A stretch of DNA of 18,823 nucleotides, from positions 1 through 18,823 of the forward strand of contig JBBQNC010000039.1 of assembly GCA_038329555.1 (NCBI GenBank), read 5' to 3'. The translations under genes and the position numbers were made by a program. Position 1 is the stretch's first letter, and each line of letters starts with the position of its first letter. The DNA is from JALYUA01 sp038329555. Lineage in GTDB: Bacteria; Acidobacteriota; Thermoanaerobaculia; UBA5066; Gp7-AA6. Of the stretch, positions 5,533-12,251 are shown piece by piece. The notes under the pieces are model-generated. The model ran no database searches and was not told the origin of the DNA. It worked only from the letters and a program-made list of their open reading frames with translations.

Positions 5533-7397
5533 AGCCGTTTCCCCGTCTCCTGCTCGCCTTCGCGCGGTACCGGGGTCGCGCGCTCGCCGCCCTGATTGCC
5601 ATGATCGTCGTCGCCATCTCGACGGTCGCCATGCTCTTTCTGGTCGCGAAGGTGATCGACGACGCGCTCGGCGCGGGCACTTCCGCCCGGCTTATGTCGA
5701 ATTCCCCCGGAACGGGCGCCCGGGGAACGCTCCTGAGGTGGCTCGACTCCTTCTACGCCTCCGCCCGTGCGGCCGCCGAGGCGCACGGCGTGCCCGTGCG
5801 GTTCGCCGTCCCCCTGCTGCTGCTCCTCGCGCTCGTCTCCAAGAACGTCTTCTCCTATCTCTCGGAGTTCGAGCTGAACGGCATCGGCGTCGCCATGGTC
5901 CGCGACCTGCGTCGCCAGGCCTACGACAAGCTGCTCGGGCAGTCCACGCGGTTTTACTCGCAGGCTTCGACCGGCGACCTGATGAGCCGGATGTTGTCCG
6001 ACGTGGAGCAGATCCAGTCCGCCTTCGGCCACCAGTTGACGGACCTCGTGCAGGGCGTCCTCACTCTCGCCGTCCTCCTCGTCTACGTGTTCTCGCTGAA
6101 CGCGCGCCTTGCCGTCGCGGTCTTCGTGCTGACGCCGCTCGTGCTGCTGCCGATCGTCAACAACACGCGCCGGCTCGGACGGGCGGCCAGCGCGGCGAGG
6201 CAGCGCATCGCGGACCTGGGCGGCATCCTGTCAGAGACGATCCGCGGGCACCGCGTCATCAAGACATACGCCATGGAGGACTTCGAGGCCCGGCGGTTCG
6301 AGAACGCCAACCAGGAGTACTTCCGCGTCAACCGAAGGACCGTCCGGATCCAGGCCCGCAACGCCCCCTTCATGGAGATCCTGGGGGGGATCGGGCTCTC
6401 CGCCATCTTCGTCTACGCTGCGTCCGAGATCCACGCCGGCCGGATGCAGGTGGGAGATCTCTTCTCGTTCCTCTTCGCGCTCATGATGATGTACAAGCCG
6501 CTCAAGGACGTGACGCGGATCAACATGGCGGTCCAGCTCGCGATCTCCTCCGCGAAGCGCGTCTTCGAGCTCATCGACGGCCGGAACGAGATCGTAGAAA
6601 AACCGGGCGCGCACGAGCTGCCTCCGTTCTCGGACGCGATCCGTTACGAGGCCGTGCGGTTCGGCTACGGCGACGAGCCCGTCCTGGAAGGGGTGGATCT
6701 CGCGATCCGCCGCGGCGAGACCGTCGCGATCGTGGGGCCGTCGGGGGCGGGCAAGACGACGCTCGTCAACCTCCTGCCGCGCCTCTACGACCCCACCGCG
6801 GGCCGGATCACGTTTGACGGCGTCGACCTCCGTGACGCGACGCTGCACTCGCTGCGCTCGCAGATCGGCCTCGTGACCCAGGACACCATCCTCTTCGACG
6901 CCACCGCGCGCGCGAACATCGCCTACGGCCAGGATTCGCCACCGGACGCGAAGGTGCGCGCCGCCGCCCGCGCCGCCTACGCGGACGAGTTTCTCGAGCG
7001 ACTTCCCGAGGGATACGACACCCGCGTCGGCGAGAACGCGGGCCGCCTCTCCGGCGGCCAGAAGCAGCGGCTCGCGATCGCCCGGGCGATCTACAAGGAT
7101 GCTCCGATCCTGATCCTGGACGAGGCGACGTCGCAGCTCGACACGGAGTCGGAAGCGCTCGTGGCCCGAGCCCTGACGAATCTGATGAAGGGGAGAACGA
7201 CCCTCGTGATTGCCCACCGGCTGTCGACCGTCCGCCGCGCCGACCGGATTCTCGTCTTCGAACGCGGCCGGCTCGTTGAATCGGGCACGCACCAGGAGCT
7301 CTTGACTCGCCCCGGCCTGTACCGCAGGCTCCACGACATGCAGTACTTCACGGAGTCGGATGCGGCGGAGCCGTCGCCCGTCTCCGCGCCCCGGTGA
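5529..7397 (+). CDS. msbA: MsbA-type lipid A/ABC exporter, fused permease-ATPase
   Basis: A 622-aa half-transporter with an N-terminal six-helix ABC exporter membrane domain (about residues 1-340) and a C-terminal ATPase domain. Walker A GPSGAGKTT is at residues 403-411 and the signature LSGGQKQR begins at 507. Walker B ILILDEATS follows shortly after, and AHRLSTVRRADRI supplies the H-loop. The membrane domain has the typical LMSRMLSDVEQIQ coupling stretch. A longer-than-usual periplasmic segment (about residues 48-90, Ser/Gly/Ala-rich) lies between helices 1 and 2. The start overlaps the lpxB stop. By context the cargo is probably the lipid A core, flipped across the inner membrane, but sequence alone cannot exclude another hydrophobic substrate. 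Confidence 0.88.
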   Translation: MKPFPRLLLAFARYRGRALAALIAMIVVAISTVAMLFLVAKVIDDALGAGTSARLMSNSPGTGARGTLLRWLDSFYASARAAAEAHGVPVRFAVPLLLLLALVSKNVFSYLSEFELNGIGVAMVRDLRRQAYDKLLGQSTRFYSQASTGDLMSRMLSDVEQIQSAFGHQLTDLVQGVLTLAVLLVYVFSLNARLAVAVFVLTPLVLLPIVNNTRRLGRAASAARQRIADLGGILSETIRGHRVIKTYAMEDFEARRFENANQEYFRVNRRTVRIQARNAPFMEILGGIGLSAIFVYAASEIHAGRMQVGDLFSFLFALMMMYKPLKDVTRINMAVQLAISSAKRVFELIDGRNEIVEKPGAHELPPFSDAIRYEAVRFGYGDEPVLEGVDLAIRRGETVAIVGPSGAGKTTLVNLLPRLYDPTAGRITFDGVDLRDATLHSLRSQIGLVTQDTILFDATARANIAYGQDSPPDAKVRAAARAAYADEFLERLPEGYDTRVGENAGRLSGGQKQRLAIARAIYKDAPILILDEATSQLDTESEALVARALTNLMKGRTTLVIAHRLSTVRRADRILVFERGRLVESGTHQELLTRPGLYRRLHDMQYFTESDAAEPSPVSAPR

Positions 7398-7418
7398 TGC
7401 GGTGACGAGCCGGACCGC

Positions 7419-8303
7419 ATGATCCGCAGCATGACGGGCTACGGCCGCTCCGAGGGGGCCGTCGGGGAGGGCGCGACGGCCGAGATCTCGGCCCGGAGCG
7501 TCAACCACCGGTTCCTCGACCTCTCCTTCAAAATCCGCGAATCGGAGGCGGCGCTCGAGCCGGCCCTCCGGAAGGCGTTCTCGACGCGCGTGTCCCGGGG
7601 AAAAGTCGAGGTGACGGTCCGATTGCGCCGGGACTCGGCGGCGCGAGGCGCCGTTACCGTCGACGAGGCGCTTCTCGCGGCGGTCGTGCAGCGCGTCCAG
7701 TCCGCCGCGGAAGGACTCTCGATCGGTGGCCACCTCGAGGCCCGTGATCTCCTGGCCATACCGGGAGCCTTCTCCGTCGAGAACGGCTCCGGGGAGTTTT
7801 CCGCGGAGGAGATCGGCGCCATCGAGGCGATCGCTGTCAAGGCGGCGGAGGCTCTCGTCGGAATGCGGCAGACCGAGGGGCGCGAGATCGCCGGCGACCT
7901 CGCTCGCCGCATCGAGACGCTGCGGGGAAAGGCGGCGGAGCTCACTTCGCGGCGCGAGGAGATCTCGGCGCGACTCCTCGCGAATCTGCGGGAACGGCTC
8001 GCGGCTCTCGTCCCCGGACTGCCTCTCGATTCCGGGCGCCTCGAGCAGGAGGCGGCGATCGCGGTCGATCGCGCGGACGTGGCCGAGGAGCTCCAGCGGC
8101 TGGACGGTCATCTCGCCCAGTTTCGCGAACTCCTCGGCACCGACGGGCCCGTCGGCAAGAAGCTCGAGTTCCTGACGCAGGAGATCCTCCGCGAGCTGAA
8201 CACCCTGGGCTCGAAGGCGAAGGACCTCCAGCTCGTCCGCGACGTTCTCGAGATGAAATCGGAGACGGAGAAGATCCGAGAACAGGTCCAGAACGTCGAA
8301 TGA
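7419..8303 (+). CDS. yicC: YicC/YloC-family endoribonuclease
   Basis: A 294-aa protein with the family's N-terminal hallmark MIRSMTGYGR and the early SVNHRFLDLSFKIR stretch. The C-terminal catalytic-domain signature also matches: GKKLEFLTQEILRELNTLGSK, given here by its core KLEFLTQEILRE and the NTLGSK end. The C-terminal helix includes IREQVQNVE, as in known YicC proteins. Members are conserved metal-dependent endoribonucleases linked to RNA turnover. It begins 21 bp after msbA with no strong ribosome-binding site and ends in an ATGA overlap with gmk (8300-8303). A yicC-gmk-rpoZ order is widespread in bacteria and strengthens all three calls. Confidence 0.93.
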   Translation: MIRSMTGYGRSEGAVGEGATAEISARSVNHRFLDLSFKIRESEAALEPALRKAFSTRVSRGKVEVTVRLRRDSAARGAVTVDEALLAAVVQRVQSAAEGLSIGGHLEARDLLAIPGAFSVENGSGEFSAEEIGAIEAIAVKAAEALVGMRQTEGREIAGDLARRIETLRGKAAELTSRREEISARLLANLRERLAALVPGLPLDSGRLEQEAAIAVDRADVAEELQRLDGHLAQFRELLGTDGPVGKKLEFLTQEILRELNTLGSKAKDLQLVRDVLEMKSETEKIREQVQNVE

Positions 8304-8926
8304 GCGGTCCGGCGCGCGGGGACCTCTTCATCGTCTCCTCCCCCTCGGGAGGCGGGAAGACGACGCTGATCAAGCGGCTCCTCGAGAGCCCGCCCGGCGC
8401 GCCACTCCATTTTTCCGTGTCTCACACCACCAGGCCGATGCGGGCGGGGGAGGCCGAGGGCCGTGAATACCATTTTGTGACGGTCGAAGAGTTCCAGAGG
8501 ATGGTGCAGCGGGACGAGTTTCTCGAGCACAACGAGGTGCACGACAACATCTACGGGACCTCCAAGGCCGAAGTCCTGCCGCGGCTCGCGGCGGGGGAGG
8601 ACGTCATCCTGGACATCGACGTCCAGGGGGCGCGCGACCTGCGCCGGTCCTACGCCGACGCCGTGGCGATCTTCATCGCCCCCTCGTCGCCGGCGGAGCT
8701 CCAGAAGCGCCTGCGCCTGCGGGGGCTGGACGGCGAGGAGGTCATCCGGAAGCGCCTCATCAACGCCGCCCGCGAGACCCAGGAAGCCTTTGAATATCAG
8801 TACGTTATCGTAAATGATGATCTCGATCGGGCCACGATTGAGTTACAATCTATCGTTCGGGCGCGGCGTCTCACGCCGGCCCGTCAGGCGGAGCGCCTGG
8901 AGAGAATCCGCAAGGAATTCCGGTAA
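8300..8926 (+). CDS. gmk: Guanylate kinase
   Basis: A 208-aa cytoplasmic kinase that phosphorylates GMP to GDP using ATP. The P-loop SPSGGGKTT lies at residues 14-22. The GMP-binding segment (SHTTRPMRAGE, then GREYHFV) and the VILDIDVQGARDLR strand are all standard. Length is typical (about 200-210). The ATG overlaps the yicC stop, indicating coupled translation. The 3' end (about 8785-8857) switches to AT-rich codons, including a TTA leucine codon, and contains a TACAAT hexamer that may be an embedded promoter for rpoZ. Confidence 0.95.
   Translation: MSGPARGDLFIVSSPSGGGKTTLIKRLLESPPGAPLHFSVSHTTRPMRAGEAEGREYHFVTVEEFQRMVQRDEFLEHNEVHDNIYGTSKAEVLPRLAAGEDVILDIDVQGARDLRRSYADAVAIFIAPSSPAELQKRLRLRGLDGEEVIRKRLINAARETQEAFEYQYVIVNDDLDRATIELQSIVRARRLTPARQAERLERIRKEFR
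8844..8849 (+). promoter_or_regulatory. Candidate -10 for rpoZ inside the gmk 3' end
   Basis: TACAAT matches the sigma-70 -10 consensus at five of six positions and sits in a locally AT-rich patch within gmk. It would give a transcript with a ~97-nt leader before rpoZ. No clear -35 is found at 16-18 bp upstream, so this is only a candidate. Confidence 0.25.
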
Positions 8927-8952
8927 CCGATTCGAGAGGAGAGGCTCACCCG

Positions 8953-9210
8953 ATGATCCAGAACATGCCCGATGGGGTCGACAGCAAGTTTCGCCTGGTT
9001 CTCCTGATCGCCCGGCGCGCGGAGCAGCTCATGCGCGGAGCCCGGCCGAAGATCGAGGCCGACCGGCCCACCAAGCCCACGCGGCTCGCGGCGGAAGAGT
9101 TCGAGGAGGATCGCATTCGCTGGGACTACGGCGCCGAGGGCGGCGTCCTCGAGGAAGGCGAGACCGCCGAAGCCGAAGAGGAAGTCGCGGAGGAAGAAGC
9201 CACCGTCTGA
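8953..9210 (+). CDS. rpoZ: RNA polymerase omega subunit
   Basis: An 85-aa omega subunit, which stabilises the beta' subunit of RNA polymerase. The conserved SKFRLVLLIARRAEQLMRG stretch (residues 11-29) aligns with the family's SRFxLVxxAxxRARQL region. KPTRLAAEEFEEDRI (40-54) corresponds to the K-P-x-x-I-A-x-E-E motif. The C-terminus is a markedly acidic tail (EEGETAEAEEEVAEEEATV), longer and more Glu-rich than in E. coli. GAGAGGAGAGG at 8935-8945 gives a strong ribosome-binding site 7-8 nt before the ATG. Position between gmk and coaBC is classical. Confidence 0.9.
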   Translation: MIQNMPDGVDSKFRLVLLIARRAEQLMRGARPKIEADRPTKPTRLAAEEFEEDRIRWDYGAEGGVLEEGETAEAEEEVAEEEATV

Positions 9211-9211
9211 C

Positions 9212-9231
9212 CGGCGGCGGCCCCGCCGCCG
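9212..9231 (+). other. Strong hairpin between rpoZ and coaBC
   Basis: CGGCGGCGG (9212-9220) is followed two bases later by its exact complement CCGCCGCCG (9223-9231), giving a stem of eight or more G-C pairs right after the rpoZ stop. It ends 8 nt before the coaBC ATG, where no Shine-Dalgarno is visible. There is no U-tract. It could act as a processing site or translation modulator. Confidence 0.4.
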
Positions 9232-9239
9232 TCCGCACC

Positions 9240-10502
9240 ATGCAGGCGAATCCCGTCCGCATCTCCCCGCGCGTCGTCCTGGGCGTCAGCGGCGGCATCG
9301 CGGCGTACAAGGCCGCCGAGCTCTGCCGCGCACTCGTCCGCGAGGGCGCCGAGGTCCAGGTCGTCCTGACCCGCGGCGCCCGCGAGTTCGTCTCGCCTCT
9401 CACGTTCGCGGTCCTCTCGGGCCGCGAGGTGCCGACCGAGGTCTGGGGTCACCGCGATGACTCGAACCCGAACCCCGCCGTCGAGCACGTCGCCCTGGCG
9501 GACCGCGCCGACCTCCTGCTCGTCGCTCCCGCGACGGCTCATACGATCGGCCGGTTCGCAAACGGCCTCGCCGACGATTTTCTGACCACCTATTTCCTTT
9601 CCCATCGCGGTCCGGTCCTGCTGGCGCCGGCGATGGAGTCGGCGATGTGGGCGAACCCGGCGGTCCGGGAGAACTGCGAGCGCCTCGCCTCCCGCGGTGT
9701 CCGCTTCGTCGGGCCGGAGTCGGGATTTCTCGCGTCGGGACACGACGGCCCGGGCCGGATGTCGGAGCCCGATGAGATCCTCCGCGCGGCGCGGTCATAT
9801 TTTCCGGGCGCCCGCCGGGACCTCGAGGGCCTGCGCCTGCTCGTGACGGCGGGCCCGACCCGGGAGCCGATCGACCCGGTCCGCTACGTTTCGAACCGCT
9901 CGAGCGGACGGATGGGATACGCCCTCGCCGAGGCCGCCCGCGATCGGGGCGCGGCCGTGACCCTGCTCTCCGGCCCCACGGGACTCGTCCGCCCGCCGGG
10001 AGTCCGCTTCGTTCCGTTCGAGACGGCGGCGGACCTCCAGGGGATCCTCGTCCGCGAATTTCCCGAGGCCGACGGGCTGGCGATGGCGGCCGCCGTAGCG
10101 GACTTCATTCCCGACGCGAGCCCCCGGAGGCTCCACCGCGGGGACGGTGACCGGAGCCTTCGGCTCGCCGCCGGGCGCGACGTCCTCGCCTCGCTGCGGC
10201 CCTTGAAGCGCGGGCAGACCGTCGTGGCCTTTGCCGCCGAGACGGAGGACCTCGAGCGGCGCGCGCTCCAGAAGATGGAGACGAAGGGCGCCGACCTGAT
10301 CGTCGTCAACGACGTGAGCCGGTCGGACATCGGGTTCGAGTCCCCCGAGAACGAGGTGGTGATCCTTTCGGCCGGAGATCCTCCCCGGCCCATAACCCGG
10401 CGCCCGAAGAAGGACGTGGCCGACGCGATATGGGACGCCTTCCTCGCGGTCCGCGCGAGATCCGCGGCCTCCGCCGGTCGGGGAACGGCCTCCAGCTCTT
10501 GA
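9240..10502 (+). CDS. coaBC: Bifunctional CoaBC (PPC decarboxylase / PPC synthetase), atypical motifs
   Basis: A 420-aa protein predicted to couple cysteine to 4'-phosphopantothenate and decarboxylate the product to 4'-phosphopantetheine in coenzyme A synthesis. The N-terminal flavoprotein domain (1-190) has GVSGGIAAYKAAEL (15-28), the active-site His83 (VEHV) and LLVAPATAHTIGRFANGLADD. The CoaB domain starts at ~195 with VTAGPTREPIDPVRYVSNRSSGRMG (key Asn219) and has AAVADF at 284-289. Three hallmark positions differ from the E. coli Dfp type: PAMN is PAME (Glu133), the ACG catalytic Cys is Ser166 (ASG), and the KxKK loop is R-L-H-R (297-300). ATG 9240 is chosen because the Rossmann strand begins just after it; a longer upstream frame only overlaps rpoZ and gmk. 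The stop overlaps the udg TTG start (TTGA). Confidence 0.87.
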   Translation: MQANPVRISPRVVLGVSGGIAAYKAAELCRALVREGAEVQVVLTRGAREFVSPLTFAVLSGREVPTEVWGHRDDSNPNPAVEHVALADRADLLLVAPATAHTIGRFANGLADDFLTTYFLSHRGPVLLAPAMESAMWANPAVRENCERLASRGVRFVGPESGFLASGHDGPGRMSEPDEILRAARSYFPGARRDLEGLRLLVTAGPTREPIDPVRYVSNRSSGRMGYALAEAARDRGAAVTLLSGPTGLVRPPGVRFVPFETAADLQGILVREFPEADGLAMAAAVADFIPDASPRRLHRGDGDRSLRLAAGRDVLASLRPLKRGQTVVAFAAETEDLERRALQKMETKGADLIVVNDVSRSDIGFESPENEVVILSAGDPPRPITRRPKKDVADAIWDAFLAVRARSAASAGRGTASSS

Positions 10503-11182
10503 CGGAGGAGCGGAAGGTCGCCGAGGCCGGGACGGCGGACCTCGCCTTCTTTCGAGACCTGGGGGTGCGAGACCTCTACATCGCGCCGCCCCGGGGAGCG
10601 GGAGCGGTTCCCGCGCTCTCGCCAGGCTCGATGCCCGACCTTCCCGCTCTCGAAAAGTTCCTGTCGGGGTGTCCCCGATGCAAGCTCGCCCCGACGCGAA
10701 CGCACATCGTGTTCGGCCAGGGAAACCCGAAGGCCGGTCTGATGTTCGTGGGCGAGGCGCCCGGCCGCGACGAGGACGAGCAGGGGCTCGCGTTCGTCGG
10801 CCGCGCCGGACAGCTCCTCACCAAGATCATCGAGGCGATCGGGCTGACGCGCGACGACGTCTTCATCGCGAACGTCCTGAAGTGCCGGCCGCCCAACAAC
10901 CGGAACCCCGAGCGCGACGAAGTCGAGACGTGCCGCCCCTTTCTCGACGAGCAGATCCGGCTCATCAACCCCCGCGTGATCGTCACGCTCGGCACCTTCG
11001 CCGCGCAGGCTCTTCTGCAGACCGACGAGCCGATCTCGCGCATGCGCGGCCAGTGGCGCACCGCAAGGGGGACCCGGGTGATGCCCACCTTCCATCCCGC
11101 GTTCCTCCTGCGCTCGCCCGATCGCAAGAAGGACGTGTGGGAGGACATGAAGCTGGTGAGGGACTTTCTCGCTTCGAGCTAG
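10499..11182 (+). CDS. udg: Family 4 uracil-DNA glycosylase (Fe-S)
   Basis: A 227-aa enzyme that removes uracil from deaminated DNA, starting base-excision repair. Motif A is GEAPGRDEDEQGLAFVGRAG (residues 85-104 region) and motif B is TFHPAFLLR (197-205, His199). Four cysteines fit the family 4 iron-sulphur cluster: C58 and C61 (CPRC), C129 (LKCRPPNNR) and C145 (ETCRPF). I place the start at TTG 10499 because it forms a TTGA overlap with the coaBC stop, a pattern seen elsewhere here. The residues before it (back to ATG 10430) overlap coaBC in another frame and look non-native. The ~50 residues before the first cysteine are a family-variable N-terminal extension. Confidence 0.9.
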   Translation: MTEERKVAEAGTADLAFFRDLGVRDLYIAPPRGAGAVPALSPGSMPDLPALEKFLSGCPRCKLAPTRTHIVFGQGNPKAGLMFVGEAPGRDEDEQGLAFVGRAGQLLTKIIEAIGLTRDDVFIANVLKCRPPNNRNPERDEVETCRPFLDEQIRLINPRVIVTLGTFAAQALLQTDEPISRMRGQWRTARGTRVMPTFHPAFLLRSPDRKKDVWEDMKLVRDFLASS

Positions 11183-11218
11183 TTCCGCGCCTGTTGAGAC
11201 GGTGGGGCTGTCAGATTC

Positions 11219-11398
11219 GATCGGGTGATCTCACGATCGGGTGATCGGGTGATCAATCAGGGAGAGGATCGGGTGATCGAGCGATCGAAATTCGGAGACA
11301 GTCCTGCCCTCGTCGTGCCTTAGATCCTCAGATGATCCGATCGTTCGATTGATCACCCGATCACCGGATCACCGGATCACCGGATCACCCGATCGCCC
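11219..11398. repeat. 8-bp-phased GATC repeat array with inverted arms
   Basis: Seventeen GATC tetramers occur in 176 bp. On the left, GATC begins at 11219, 11227, 11235, 11243, 11251, 11267, 11275 and 11283, all in one 8-bp register, with GATCGGGT as the main unit. On the right it begins at 11351, 11359, 11367, 11375, 11383 and 11391, with units GATCACCC/GATCACCG, the reverse-complement sense. Bases 11243-11258 are an exact inverted repeat of 11347-11362, and the arms extend to 23 of 24 matches (11235-11258 with 11347-11370). The array lies between convergent genes (udg and the PuuD-like gene). No coding potential is credible here. Confidence 0.9.
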
Positions 11399-11403
11399 TC
11401 TAG

Positions 11404-11438
11404 AAAGCAAAAGAAAACGGCGGCCTCACGGCCGCCGT
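11404..11438 (-). terminator. Intrinsic terminator for the PuuD-like gene
   Basis: A perfect 9-bp stem, ACGGCGGCC (11417-11425) with GGCCGCCGT (11430-11438), has a 4-nt loop. On the minus strand it is followed by a T-rich tract (TTTTCTTTTGC). It lies 24 bp beyond the TAA stop of the minus-strand gene, the expected place and polarity for rho-independent termination. Confidence 0.85.
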
Positions 11439-11461
11439 CTTGACCCCACCCAAGGGTCTTT

Positions 11462-12178
11462 TTACGGAGTAAGGGTACTGAATATCGGGAAGTGGCTCGC
11501 CGCGCCCATGAAGAACAGCATCGGAATCGACAGCCAGGCGTTGGTGCGGGACGCGAGGAAGGCGCGGCGGGCCCAGAGCGCCTGCTCCGGCGGCGCGGGC
11601 GTACCGGCCGCCGCCGCCTGAATCGCGGCAATGATCTTTTTCTGGAGCGGCCAGATGATCATCCACACGTTCATGAACATCACCGTTCCGATGCCGCCTC
11701 CGATCAGGATGGAGAGCGACCGGTTGCTGGCCCCCCACGCGCGGCCGTAGGAGCCCGCGGCCCACGCCGCCGCGATGACCACGATGGCCACGATGACCGC
11801 GACGGCGCGTCCGTCCTTCAGGGCCCCGCCCTTCACCGCCGTCCGGTAGACGAGCGAGAGCACGACGAACGCGACCAGCCAGACGACGAGGAAGAGGCCG
11901 AGAATCTTGTGCCCCGGCGCTTCCGTCCCCGCGATAATCGCGTAGTAGATGAAGCCCGTCAGCCAGGTCCCGACGGCGCCCCAGCGGAACCACCAGAGAG
12001 ACCGGGTTAGCAGGGGAGGGTTGACCTTCAGCTTCGCGGCCGCGTCGATCTCCTTCTGAAACTGCACGTTGACGAGGTTGAAGAAGTAGAGCATGCCGAT
12101 CCACGTGATGCCCGCGAGAAGGTGACCCCACCGGAGCAAGAAGGTCACGTTCGTCTGCCAATCCTGAGGCCAGCTCAT
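11462..12178 (-). CDS. PuuD-like membrane protein (urate hydroxylase membrane-domain family), no cytochrome domain
   Basis: A 238-aa polytopic membrane protein. Hydrophobic segments lie at about residues 10-32, 62-82, 92-113, 124-142, 150-176 and 212-232. RWGHLLAGITWIGMLYFFNLVN (His19 within it) and NVWMIIWPLQKKII resemble the membrane part of the PuuD/DUF989 family as I recall it. Characterised PuuD carries a C-terminal cytochrome c domain with CxxCH; here the chain ends after the membrane part (HFPIFSTLTP) and no CxxCH is present, so urate oxidation is doubtful. AGGAGG lies just upstream of the ATG at 12178. It is followed by a good terminator. It is 73 bp downstream of the aspartase/fumarase on the same strand and may share its mRNA. 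It could be a heme-binding or electron-transfer membrane subunit. Confidence 0.7.
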   Translation of the reverse strand: MSWPQDWQTNVTFLLRWGHLLAGITWIGMLYFFNLVNVQFQKEIDAAAKLKVNPPLLTRSLWWFRWGAVGTWLTGFIYYAIIAGTEAPGHKILGLFLVVWLVAFVVLSLVYRTAVKGGALKDGRAVAVIVAIVVIAAAWAAGSYGRAWGASNRSLSILIGGGIGTVMFMNVWMIIWPLQKKIIAAIQAAAAGTPAPPEQALWARRAFLASRTNAWLSIPMLFFMGAASHFPIFSTLTP

Positions 12179-12251
12179 CGATTTCCTCCTGACGTTCGGC
12201 CTGCCGCACGAGGCGGCCGGCGTGCGTGATCGATCCCGGCGAAAAGAGCCT

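Noticed and set aside
3831..7397. 1188-codon plus-strand frame starting in the palindromic repeat and running into msbA
   Set aside because: Its first ~565 codons are an out-of-frame reading of the intergenic repeat and lpxB, rich in Arg/Ala/Pro. Only the part from ATG 5529 is a real protein, so this is not a fusion.
6231..8111. 626-codon minus-strand frame opposite msbA and yicC
   Set aside because: Long antisense frames are expected in DNA this GC-rich. It has no recognisable motif and lies opposite two well-conserved genes.
8814..9239. N-terminal extension of coaBC back to 8814
   Set aside because: It would overlap gmk and all of rpoZ in another frame. The flavoprotein domain begins right after ATG 9240.
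11219..11398. Possible CRISPR array
   Set aside because: Units are 8 bp with no spacers, the halves are inverted, and there are no cas genes.
11349..11621. 90-codon frame beginning MITRSPDHRITGSPDRP
   Set aside because: It is a translation of the 8-bp GATC repeat followed by the terminator and antisense of the PuuD-like gene. The 8-residue periodicity comes only from the DNA repeat.
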